Shown here piece by piece: positions 9,961-19,880 of a stretch of 64,000 nucleotides of DNA. Below the pieces are notes generated by a model. That model searched no databases, was not told the DNA's origin, and saw only the letters and a list, made by a program, of their open reading frames with translations. The translations under genes and the position numbers were made by a program. Positions within the stretch are counted from its first letter, which is position 1; each line of letters opens with the position of its first letter. Where the stretch lies: positions 194,501,322-194,565,321 of the forward strand of contig OY294067.1 in assembly GCA_958510875.1 (NCBI GenBank), given 5' to 3'. Source of the stretch: Endomychus coccineus. Lineage: Eukaryota > Arthropoda > Insecta > Coleoptera > Endomychidae.

Positions 9961-11060
9961 TCAATTTAGCCTGTTAAGGTTGAGCTTCATGAAATAGATT
10001 TATATTATAACGTGTCCCTTGTCGCTTTCGGTGAATTGCTTACTGCGGTAAGCTTCGAATCCTCGGGTGCCAGATTTTCTAAAGGTTGACAAAACTTGTC
10101 ACTATGCTATCTATAGATAGCCTTGTCCCTAGGGTAGCTACAGTGAAGTATAACACCCACCCTGGTATTAGCTATCAACGGGTTTCCCGGTAATTGTATG
10201 ACAGTATTAGATTTCGTACATTTTACAGATTCAGAATCTGGACAATTAGGGCTTATACTTCCGGTAGATCACAGCGTGCACAAACCCTAACTATCGTATC
10301 TGAAATATCCCCTACATCCACGGCCGGGGCTTCTCATTCGAATAAGGGGAAATTACGATTCTAAATCACACAACCACCCCAACTTCTACTTCCGGTAGAT
10401 CACAGCGTGCACAAGTCGTTGGCGGTTTGGTCGTCTAGGATATACTTATACTTCCGGTAGATCACAGCGTGCACAAATATACCCAAAGACGCCCCTGTTG
10501 TTCAAACATACACACTCTGTACGCACCATACAATTACTTGATTATTTCAATTCACGTGCGAACTCAAATCGTGCGCGGTCCGACCTATGACGGGATAAAC
10601 TCAAATATCACAATTCAACTTACTGAAAGCTACGGAACTCAGATATCGTAAAAACGTTTACCAATCACAATAATAATCATAAACTACGGAAATCAATACA
10701 TCGTAATGCCCAAAAATATAAACTATTTGCTATCATTTACCTTATGTAACAATTCACTTGAACGGAACACTATTGTTAATTCACAGTTTAAAGCTGACTT
10801 AAACTCGGATAATTAATTCACTTCGATTCTTAATCTCACTTCAACGGTACTATTTGAAAATCAAAATCACCAAAGAACAACTGTACTGATTGAAAATCAA
10901 AATCACAAAAGAGAGCACAAAAGAGCAACGGTACTGATTCTAAATCGAAATCACCAAAGAGAGCGATCTGTTATCTGTCCCGGCTTTTATACGTTTTTCG
11001 AGGTTCTGGTCAAGTCTGCTCCACCAATTCCTTATTTTATGCCAAGGGTTTTTTTACTTA
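9960..11060. repeat. Unclassified repeat-like block with three identical 27-bp direct repeats
   Basis: ACTTCCGGTAGATCACAGCG and the next seven bases (ending TGCACAA) occur identically at 10257-10283, 10388-10414 and 10450-10476, with unrelated flanks. Around 10856-10975 a second set of short tandem repeats contains AAATCAAAATCACCAAAGA variants. A TATA-like CTTTTATACG follows near 10984. This could be an LTR or untranslated region of a retroelement, but no coding region or partner LTR was found. Confidence 0.4.
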
Positions 11061-11539
11061 TGTCCCGAACAATGCTTAAAAGTGACGCTACCTTTTAGAT
11101 CTAAAATTCGCGTGCATGATGCTCCAGTAGTTCCTCCCGGCACTCTAAACAAGTGTTTTTGGAGTCTTTTGGTCGTTCGCCTTTTTCTTCAAAACTTTGA
11201 TGCATTAACTTGCCAGACCCCTGTTTTTGCAACATATTTTATCGGAATGAATGCAATTTTTAAACGGACATGAATTAGATTCATCTATTTGAATAATTAC
11301 ACTTATTCGAAATTACGGAGATTTAGAAAAGTGACAATCACGGAATACACATTCGGAGTTCACGCATATCTATTGAAATAATGAACTGTACAAACTGAGA
11401 TTACATGTAATAACCGTATTTACTGCCTGATCTAAATTAAATGATATTTCAGAATTTTAAGCTTCGTTACAATATATATAACTATTAACTAGTTAATTAC
11501 TTAATTCGCTGTTCGATCAATTGACTATAATCCTATTGT

Positions 11540-11990
11540 ATTTTTAGTCAGAATTACTATCATCATGCCTGGTTGGGCCTTTATATATTGCACAAATTCT
11601 AGCAATAATAATTTTCTGATGAAAAGTTTTCCTAGAGATCCGGTTATTGAAATGGATTCATCGACAATGTAGAAAAAAATAAAATTAAATAAATTCCAAG
11701 AAGGCAGGTAAATCTGTCTAAAATCTAACTTAAATGGACCAGTACTGCCCTGCATAATATTTTCATGGCTGCGTAAATGTTTAGAGCATTTCAAACAACT
11801 GGATGAGCTCAAATAGTGAATGGGTGAAGTAGATAACATGCATTTTAGCCACCCACATATATTGTGACAACTTGCACAATATAAGATAGCGGGGATTGGA
11901 TTGCTGGGAGTGCGTTGAACATGTGAGAATGATAAGAATTTGTGTAGCGAAGAAGTCCCTAATACTAAACGATTACAAGTAAACTTTCTC
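11540..11990 (+). pseudogene. Possible THAP-domain-like fragment
   Basis: The + strand around 11562-11650 reads CTNSSNNN ... SFPRDPV, reminiscent of the start of a THAP zinc finger as found in P-element-type transposases and host THAP proteins. The rest of the C2CH signature is not visible and stops follow. The 155-codon open frame on the opposite strand looks like chance. Low confidence. Confidence 0.25.
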
Positions 11991-12669
11991 ATATATTTGT
12001 TTGTAATAATAATTATCCCTACACATTCAAAGGATGCTTGAAACTACTTTCATTGTTATTCACAAAATACATTTTACATTATATTTGCTTTTGTTTAATT
12101 AATTCCTTATATTTCCTTTTATAACCCCATAGTACCTGAAGTTTGACTTGAGGAACCCAATTCAGCTATGGTGGCGCCAAATTTCTTTCAGTAGGACCCA
12201 AGGATTCGTTTCACTATGACTGCCCTCTGATAAGTGCAGTTGCTCCTTCTCAAAATTGAATTAATAATTTTTTTTTAAGTTTTTTGATGATTGAGTAAGT
12301 TACTTCAATTGAACACTCGTAGAAAATTAAGGAATATCTCACAATATCAAGATACAGAAATGAAGAGATGATGTTCTTTATCCTCCATTTTCTCTGTTTT
12401 CCATGTAATGATCAAAATATTTGTATTTTCACTTCAGTTTTATTCAAAATCTAATATCAGTCACTCAAACATGAGCATTTTACGGATTGTAACTCATTCG
12501 ATAAAATCAAAGAACCTCACTTCTTATTGTTATGCAAATCACAATAATTCCTTGCGGGGGCTACTGCAACCCTTGTGACCTTTATGAGATCCGGAGCATT
12601 GAAAAGACTGCGTAAACAAATTGGTAGACGATTGAAACTGTTGCATATATATGCTCTAACACGTCACCT

Positions 12670-13810
12670 TAGTCCAGGCATTTAAGGAGGAAAATCGACG
12701 ATTTTTTTCCGAATTTCCGCGAGGTCTAATTTTTGTCTATTCTTATGTATTTTGACACGCTGAACACGATGGTGTAGTTTAAGTTTGAATTAACTCTGTG
12801 CTCAAAAAACTGTGGCCATTTTTTGGAACCAGAAATGGCAATTTTTCGATGTTTTGCAACTATGGGTTGTATGGAAAAATGTTGAACAAAAGTTGTTGGA
12901 AAAATTAATGCGTGATTTTTGGCTCTAGTCCCAAGTCGATAGGGCCCATTTAGTGTGTTTTTCAGCAAATTGAAAAATTGAGTATATGTCCAAGAGTTTT
13001 TGATCTTTTCATATTCTGTTTCGGTGAAAAGATTACTGGTATTTTTACCTACCTCATTTTTTAGCGCAAAAACGACCATTTTGAAAAATCTGTATTTTAC
13101 GAGTTTCAGACGGAATACTCATGTTAGCGACCTAAAACCAAATTCATTCGAAAGATTTCATTATTCTGCAACTAATATCCAAAATTCAAGCATTTTGGTC
13201 CAAAGACATAACTTTGACCCCATTTTGAAAATTTTTCGAGGTTAGAAATTTTCCACGGAATTCAAATTCTAGGTTCTATTAGAGGTTTTCATAGCGTTTT
13301 TTTAAGTTCAAGCAGTTCTATTTGGGTTGAGTAGAAATGCTATCTTAATAAATGTATTTGGGCCTCTAGAGGGTCCAATTTTGGGCCTATCGACAAAAAC
13401 CTTGCAGCAAATTACGGAACAAAATACATCGTATGGAGATTCGTTCACAATTCCAAGTTCAGTCATGTTCTCACTCACTCTCTACTATATAGGTCACCCA
13501 CTGGGTTCTCATTCCCTTCTCATCTTCAATCTTCTGATAGACGTCTTCCCCTGCCTTCTCAACGTTTCATTCCATCAAGAGATATAGTTTGTTATGATGG
13601 AATACTCGTTTGATGTAATGTAATGAAATGTATTTCGAACAGAAAATTATACTATCAGGTAGTCCAGGTATTTCAGGAATTTTCTGTCCGAATTTCCGCG
13701 AGGTCTTATTTTGGTCTATTCTTATGTATTTTGACACGATGAACACGATGGTATAGTTTATATTTGGACTAACCCTGTGCTCGAAAAGCTATGGCCATTT
13801 TTTGGACCCA
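12670..13810. repeat. Unclassified element with ~115-bp terminal direct repeats
   Basis: About 12700-12815 and 13680-13800 are similar direct repeats, sharing CCGAATTTCCGCGAGGTCT and GGCCATTTTTTGGA. Both are preceded by TAGTCCAGG, the same nine bases that end the inverted-repeat element at 45777-47085. No recognisable coding sequence lies between them. Confidence 0.5.
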
Positions 13811-14020
13811 ACGAATTTCATCATAAAAAACTAGCGCGGAATTTCATTTAGCGGCAATGAGCGAGCGTCGGTACAATAGATTCCGCACGCGAAATTATAG
13901 TTTTTTCCAATTAATGCTTATAATCATGTGTGAATGTGTTAGTGTATGTAGACGTGTTAACGTGTATATGTGACCGTGAAATGATGTTTTTATAGGGTGT
14001 TACATGACAAATTTCAATAT

Positions 14021-14330
14021 TCAAGAAAAAGAAAAATTATCGTGATCCGCTACATCATCTGAATTTGATAAAATTTGATCGTCGCAATTGTCATTGATAA
14101 CGTCATCGGTATCTTCATCATCTTCATTATTGTGTTCATTTTTATCCATGCACTTATCAAAATCATCATCTAATATACTGATTTCTGGCTCGGGGCAATT
14201 AGAACATTCTTCACCTTCACAATGCTTACATAATGAGCTACAATTTTTTGCACGAACATTTACGAGTACAATTTTTTTTACAACCACAAGAGATTATTTT
14301 GATCAACTCATCGAAATGAAAATGAAATCT
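14021..14330 (-). pseudogene. Cys-rich (CXC/tesmin-like) tail of a TE-associated protein, inverted copy 1
   Basis: The minus strand reads IISCGCKKNCTRKCSCKK, then after a frameshift CSSLCKHCEGEECSNCPEPE, followed by an acidic tail (DDDFDKCMDKNEHNN, DDEDTDD). This cysteine pattern is typical of the C-terminus of uncharacterised repetitive proteins in insects and other animals. The frameshift and lack of an upstream domain mark it as a fossil. Confidence 0.5.
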
Positions 14331-14499
14331 TATGTCGAGTATGAAAGATTGGGCAATTCAAATTTGCTAATAAATGTGTTAAACAAAATGCTCCATATTT
14401 TCCTGCCAGTGGATATTTACATTATGCCAAGGCATTACAAGGTAACCATATGAAAATACGATAATGCCGCAAAGCAACATATTTTTAGGGTGTATTACC

Positions 14500-14960
14500 A
14501 AGTTCAGGTTTGGATCGGTAATGAAACCATTAATCCAACGAAATGGGGTTGGAGAAATAGTCCGAATGAACTTACTTCTATACAAACAGTAAAAAATGCA
14601 CGTCTTGATGAGTAAAAATAATCTCGTTGTAAAAAAAATGTATTGTAAATGTACGTGGAAAAAATTAGGATTACCTTGAAACGCATTATGTAAGCATTGT
14701 GAAGGTAAAGACTGTTCTAATTGCCCCGAGCCAGAAATCAGTATGTTAGATGATGATGATGATTTTGATAAGTGTATGGATGAAAATGAACACGATGATG
14801 AAGATGATGAAGATACCGATGATGTTATCAATGACAATTGCCACGATCAAATTTTATCAAACTCAGTTGATGAAGCGGATTACGATGATGCTTATATCAA
14901 TAATGATCATATTATATCATAAGCAATATATGCTGACAGTGATAACGAAAACTTAGGTTA
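14500..14960 (+). pseudogene. Cys-rich (CXC/tesmin-like) tail of a TE-associated protein, inverted copy 2
   Basis: The + strand encodes INPTKWGWRNSPNELTSIQT just before a decayed cysteine block, then the same NCPEPE and acidic tail as the inverted copy at 14021-14330. The DNA between GTAAGCATTGTGAAGGT and the acidic codons is nearly identical in the two copies. This copy also retains upstream sequence the other lacks. Confidence 0.5.
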
Positions 14961-15215
14961 TTTGTGAATAATTAGACATATAGATATTTTTTAAATAAAT
15001 ATGAAATGTAAAACCAAATAAAAAATATTTATTAATCTTATTGTAATTGAAAAGTATTTGAGAATCCTTCCAATTTCGTGCATTAATTTTGAAAATCACT
15101 TCGTCTATATTCTTAGATATTAATCGAGTTATTTGAACTTTTATTAAGTTATTACCTCACTTTTCATCTATTTTAATAATGAGTTATGTCTATGACCCTG
15201 TTTTGCTTTTTTTAG

Positions 15216-15452
15216 ATAAAAAAGGAAGGTCAGGACAACGTTGCTCAACCTAAAAGTCACATTAAGGATGTTGTACCAGCCGAAGCAATTAAATGTGTGT
15301 GTGATACAATGTTACAAGGCCTAGGAAAGAATTTGAGAAGTTGTGGAATAGATACTGTTATTCTCGATAACACGCAAGACCATATGGCATGTGTTCAATC
15401 AGCAATTGATGAAAGACGATTTATACTAACCAGAGGAAATATTTTCAATAAG
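15216..15452 (+). CDS. nbr: Nibbler-type exonuclease, Mut7-C domain first exon
   Basis: Starts after ctttttttag and ends at AATAAG/gtaggg, 79 codons, phase 0 at both ends. It encodes CVCDTMLQGLGKNLRSCGID and ERRFILTRGN, which match the start of Mut7-C: the aspartate of CDTML, an LRxxGxD motif, and the LTRGN segment seen in EXD3-type proteins. The preceding intron is 12,694 bases. No frame disruption. Confidence 0.9.
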
Positions 15453-15459
15453 GTAGGGT

Positions 15460-15880
15460 ATTCTATTGAAATTCTAGATGCTTTATTTGGTTTGATTTAC
15501 GTATTTTCAAATTTAAAAAAGTTTGATATCTTCATAGAACACTAATTACTAAGACGCAAGTGGATTGTAACTTCGTAAACAATCCTTTGTGGTCGAAATA
15601 TAAAGAAATTTTATGTTGAAAACATTTTGTTCAATTTTAGTCCTGGAAATATCAACAAAATGGCTCTATCAGGACCCTTGAATAATTTTTGAAAAACTAT
15701 CTCCCTTATTATGACTTTGTCGGATATTCAATTACAAAAAATATGTCCATGAATGGAGAAAATTTTGCAAATATGCATCAAGTAAAAGTCAGATCTCATG
15801 AAAGAATGTAAATACCAAAATCTCGAACTAGAATTTCGAAACAACACACATTCAATCTGTAAAAAACAATCTGTCAGTAA
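15460..15880. other. Intron sequence, nothing recognised
   Basis: Short AT-rich stretch between the Mut7-C exon and a GC-richer block. Open frames here are short and show no domain. Confidence 0.4.
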
Positions 15881-16760
15881 TTCCAGTAGATCTGGCATTT
15901 TTCGTCTCCTACAACGAACTCGATATCTCCTGGCATGTAAGGTAGCCACAGGCTCTTGGTATATTCCGTACGAGTGCCTTAGTTGGTAATACAGCACCCG
16001 TAGGCCACATTATGGCGATGGGTTTACGCCGAGGGCGCTTTTGACGGATTTGCCGACAGTAGGCGGAAAAGCTCTCGGGAGTCTTTCGACAGGCGCCATC
16101 TTGGCAAGGTGCGGTAAATCCTTCGGTCTCGGACGTAAACGCGGCTGACCTTAGGTAGCTGAAGGTCAGCGTGGTTGACAAGCCCAGCGTTCGATGTTTC
16201 TGTAGAAAACACCAGGTATAGATAGATCTCTCTCGTGTATATTATTGAACCACGTTGAGAGATTGATGGAGGTTTTTCTCCCCAGATGTTCATGTTCATG
16301 TAAAATAAATTGAGGTGATGCCTCCGGTCGTTCGGTGGTCCAGAGTAATATTCACGAGTCTGCCTTAATGCAATGGAGAGCGGCAGCAGTAAGATGTTGA
16401 ACAAGAGGTGACTCAAGGAGTTATTCCCTACGGGTTGGTTAGCTGCGTTCGAAACAATCCAGTAAGTCATCCCGAAGTTCATTCGTCCACACAGAGCGTT
16501 CATGTACGTCGCGGCCGTCATCGTCGGGACCGTCCTGTTGAGCCCCACCCACCTGTCATTGCTCCTCATCCGATGAGGAGCTGATGTGGGATTCCAATCT
16601 TTTGTTGCCAGAAACAAAAGGTGTACCCTCTGCTGGATTGTTAGCTCATCATCGTGATGACATCGGTATTGTTGGGCCGAGCCGATTTAACCCGAAGTTT
16701 TATAGAGGTTCTCCCCTCTACTCTCGGATATGTGGTGGCGCTACGCACCATTTTCTTGAA
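15880..16760. repeat. GC-rich unclassified block
   Basis: Base composition is clearly richer in G+C than the flanking intron. A 197-codon open frame runs on the minus strand (16617-16024), but it has no recognisable domain and could be a by-product of composition. A GC-rich inverted pair, GCTCCTCATC and GATGAGGAGC, lies at 16560-16580. I suspect an unclassified transposon or a short insertion of foreign DNA. Confidence 0.35.
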
Positions 16761-16787
16761 CCATTTGTAGTTATATGTTTTGTTTTC

Positions 16788-16855
16788 TTGGTGTTCTGGT
16801 TCTTTATTAAGACGTCTTATTTTATTTTTAGTCATAATAAAGAACCAGACTACCA
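16788..16855. repeat. Short inverted repeat around TGGTTCTTTATTA
   Basis: TCTGGTTCTTTATTA (left, ~16796-16810) and its reverse complement TAATAAAGAACCAGA (right, ~16837-16851) flank a loop of about 25 bases. Confidence 0.7.
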
Positions 16856-17114
16856 AAAAAAAATCAAAACAACACGTATACACTTTTTTGTATATTCGTT
16901 TTAAAACCTCATCAGATAGTAGTCAAGATGTCAGGAATGTTAAATCTTGTGAGTTTCTTCAGAACACCATTTGTCAAGGTTGTCAGTAGAAATGAGTCAG
17001 TTTCAAAACATACTGAAATTGTTTCGCTTAATGCTTTTATCTCACCTAACATGATTCTTATAATTCATTCATAAAATGACTGAGTTATTACTTTTAATAA
17101 TAATTGTTTTCCAG

Positions 17115-17243
17115 TTAGTTGGTTGTGTTCCCCATGGGCATTGCTTAAAAATCATTGATGATGATGTTGACAAGCAGTTGAAGGAAGTTGTTGATTTCTA
17201 TAAAATATCCATCAAGAACTATAATGTATTCGGCAGATGCCAG
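17115..17243 (+). CDS. nbr: Nibbler-type exonuclease, Mut7-C middle exon
   Basis: Starts after gttttccag and ends at TGCCAG/gtaaag, 43 codons, phase 0 at both ends. It encodes VPHGHCLKIIDDDVDKQLKE and ends FGRCQ. Together with FCNGD at the start of the next exon this forms the CxxC zinc-binding pair expected in Mut7-C. The next intron is 22,127 bases. Confidence 0.9.
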
Positions 17244-17489
17244 GTAAAGTGAGCAAATTTCATTCATCATTACAGCTACTTGTCATCCTAAATGTCAGAA
17301 AATATTTAATACCTGAGTTAAAAAAGTCGTGAAATTTGAGATACAAATCATGAATTGAGTTTATTATTATTTCTTGGATAATGTGTACAATAAATGTAGG
17401 ATGAGAATGAAGAAAACTACTATTTCTTTCAAATCATATTGATCGACATGTTTCTTATTGCCGATCAAGGGAGATGAGTTATTAGGGTA

Positions 17490-17742
17490 TCTAAACATAT
17501 GTTAGTACAGATCCTACAGCTGATCTTGGAGTGAACGCATCCCTGAAACTAGATCCCTTTATAAGATTGTTTTTATATAAGGCTCGTTTTCATTATCTAT
17601 ACTACATACGTCCCTCAGTAACGTTCCCTGGTATTTTGATTGGCTTTTGACAGTGCATTGATTTCAGAGTAATCTAGACTTCTTGGATTTATTGTTCGAT
17701 CAGTTTCATGATACATGACAGCTCATATAATGACAAATGACA
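17490..17742. repeat. Diverged direct repeat, partner at ~20270-20570
   Basis: Shares segments such as GACAGCTCATATAATG (compare GGCAGCTCATATAATGG near 20515) and a similar TTGATCAG(T/C)T context with 20270-20570. The PLE at 17753-19490 inserted immediately after this copy. No coding content seen. Confidence 0.4.
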
Positions 17743-17836
17743 CTTCATAGATCTTGGATAGTAGACTTCCGCGGACAGCTAATCTTGAAAAATCTTGTCT
17801 TCCGGATGGATTCCGCGTCACAATAGCTCGACTTGA

Positions 17837-17879
17837 TGCCGACGTTTCGCCAACCATTACAGGTGGCATCTTCAGGGCA
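17837..17879 (-). ncRNA. Hammerhead-like motif in left inverted repeat of PLE copy B
   Basis: Minus-strand identical copy of the motif at 19409-19451: TGCC, CTGAAGA, T, GCCA/TGGC, GAAAC, GTC, GGCA. Same comments apply. Confidence 0.4.
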
Positions 17880-17889
17880 GGCTTGAGGC

Positions 17890-19305
17890 CCTGAGACCAA
17901 TTGTCAGCACTATCGGATCTCCTACTTATAAACTCTCTCGATACCTGTCATCTATTCTCAAACCCCTTGTAGGTGATTCCAATAGTTTTATCCTAAATTC
18001 CTTTCATTTCGTTGAAAAACTTCAAACGTTGAAAGTTGACCCATGCGATTTGCTCGTCAGCTTCGACGTCGAATCACTGTTTACCAATGTTCCCATCCCA
18101 GAGACCCTTTCCATAATTTTTCTCAATTGTTACCGGCCAAAAACATTTCAACGGACTTGCTATCGTTAATTGATTTTTGTCTATCCTCCACATATTTTCT
18201 ATACGATGGCAAGTTCTACGAGCAGTCCTCGGGAGCTGCCATGGGTTCCCCACTTTCCCCGATCATAGCTAATATCTTCATGGAAGCTTTTGAACAAGAT
18301 GCCATTGACTCATCTGTTCTCAAGCCGAAATGTTGGTTTAGATATGTCGACGATACTTTCGTTATTTGGCAACATGGTCGCGAAAAGCTTGTTCCCTTCC
18401 TCAATCATTTGAATTCATTACACCCCAATATCCGTTTCACCATGGAAGTCGAATCGCAAGGTTCACTCCCGTTCCTGGATGTATTGGTTAGTCGACAGAC
18501 TGATGGTACTTTAGGACATTCTGTGTATCGGAAACCCACCCATACTGATAGATACCTCAATGATCTTTCCCACCACAACCCTGCCCAAAAGCAATCTGTC
18601 ATAAACTCCCTGGTCCACAGAGCTGTCAACCTATCTCAGCCTCAATCTTTAAAATCAGAATTAAAACATCTATCATCTGCCTTATTATCAAATAATTTCT
18701 CCCATTACAACATTCAAAAAGCCATAAAGAAATACACTTCACCTAAAATTCCAAATCGACCTGAGCCAGAAACCCTCCCGCCTGCTTTATCCACGGCCTA
18801 TCTTCCATATATTCAAAATGTAACACATCGAATTTCCAAAATCCTCAATAAACATAATATTTCTACCCGTTTTTCCACACTTCCAAAATTATCTCAGTTT
18901 TACAAACCTATCAAAGATCCCCTTCCTCCTCTCCACTTAAAAGGTGTTTATAGCATTCCCTGTTCTTGCGGTAAAGTCTACATTGGTGAAACAGGTCGTA
19001 CAGTAGCTACTCGTGTGAAAGAACATGAGCGCTGTACAAGACTTCGTAACACCAGTAGATCTGCACTTGCGGAACATAAGTTTAACACAAATCATCAAAT
19101 CCTTTTTGAAGATACTAAAATCCTAGTCCGAGCCCCAAACTTTTATCAGCGAAAAATCCTTGAAGCCATAGAAATCCAAAAACATCCGAACAATCTGAAC
19201 CGTGACTCAGGATATTACGTTCCCAACATTTGGAAACCCATCCTCGAAAATTCCACTTCGCACATGATCGCACAACGGCAGGGTCAGGTGCCGGAACGAA
19301 GTTAA
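17890..19305 (+). pseudogene. PLE reverse transcriptase plus GIY-YIG endonuclease (one frameshift)
   Basis: 17890-18120 reads LRPIVSTIGSPTYKLSRYL and SFDVESLFTNVP in one frame. A single shift near 18115-18135 moves to the 420-codon frame that runs to 19305. That frame carries GAAMGSPLSPIIANIFME, the catalytic FRYVDDTFVIW (YVDD, ~18340-18372), LPFLDVLVSRQTDGTLGHSV, then GIY-YIG as YSIPCSCGKVYIGETGRT (~18950-19005) with RVKEHERCTR and LAEHKFNTNH. This is the best preserved PLE in the window. It acts by target-primed copying using the RT and GIY-YIG nuclease. The missing N-terminal RT motifs and the frameshift make this copy non-autonomous. Confidence 0.9.
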
Positions 19306-19408
19306 CCACCGGAACAAAGGCAGTGAACTATGTAGCGTGAAGGATTTTTCCTACAATAAATACGGCTACAGAAACCAGTAGAACCAGTTTCAGTTCAAGC
19401 CTCAAGCC

Positions 19409-19451
19409 TGCCCTGAAGATGCCACCTGTAATGGTTGGCGAAACGTCGGCA
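19409..19451 (+). ncRNA. Hammerhead-like motif in right terminal repeat of PLE copy B
   Basis: TGCC (19409-19412) can pair with GGCA (19448-19451) as stem I. CTGAAGA is at 19413-19419, an extra T at 19420, GCCA/TGGC form stem II, then GAAAC and GTC (19445-19447). There is no loop between GAAAC and GTC, so stem III could form only between two copies (ACGT is self-complementary), as in dimeric hammerheads. Plausible but unproven. Confidence 0.4.
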
Positions 19452-19504
19452 TCAAGTCGAGCTATTGTGACGCGGAATCCATCCGGAAGACTTCATAGAT
19501 TGAC

Positions 19505-19880
19505 GTCCATTCAAAGCGGGGGGCGGAGAAGTCTAGAGCACTTAGACCGCTTGATTAGGTCCATTGTGCGCCCCTTGACACAAGAATCACTCCAGCAGAC
19601 TTACGGTAGTGCCGAAGGCTAAAGTTTTGCATAAACTGATATATCTCTTACGGCTTCAAGAAGCATATGTGTGCTGCCTAGGTGCTGTAGCCTAAGAGAA
19701 GCCAGTACTGGACATTCTGCTAGGATGTGAGAGGTATTTTCATCCACCTCTCCACATCTACTACAAGGTTGGGTCTTCAACAATGCCCATTGTGTGTAGA
19801 TGTTCATTCAGATGACAGTGTTGTGGGGAAGAGAACTGGCAAGTGTCGCCATGTGGGGAAGAGCTCTTAAAGTTGGGCGG
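19505..19880 (-). mobile_element. Non-LTR retrotransposon 3' fragment (post-RNase H Cys region)
   Basis: The minus strand reads CSRCGEVDENTSHILAECP and LASLRLQHLGS, the zinc-knuckle-like tail that follows RNase H in R1/I/jockey-type ORF2 proteins. The upstream CHLNEHLHTMGIVEDPTL is in another frame, showing one frameshift near 19770. No RT remains. It abuts the PLE copy's target-site duplication. Confidence 0.65.

Larger units (their letters stand above)
17753..19490 (+). mobile_element. Penelope-like element copy B with inverted terminal repeats and 10-bp TSD
   Basis: CTTCATAGAT occurs at 17743-17752 and 19491-19500, consistent with a target-site duplication. The left end has a 45-bp extension followed by a 92-bp repeat (17798-17889) that is the inverse of the right-end repeat (19399-19490). 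Penelope-like elements often show such pseudo-LTRs with a short extension. The element lacks the 5' part of its RT: coding homology starts at LRPIVS (~17890). Confidence 0.85.

Noticed and set aside
11525..11992. 155-codon minus-strand open frame
   Set aside because: No recognisable domain; the opposite strand has the only (weak) THAP-like similarity.
14088..14837. Serine-rich open frames (SSSSS runs) on both strands
   Set aside because: They are antisense shadows of the acidic GAT/GAA repeats in the inverted Cys-rich protein tails.
16024..16617. 197-codon minus-strand open frame as a gene
   Set aside because: No domain, no splice sites, lies in an intron within a GC-rich block; kept only as part of an unclassified repeat.
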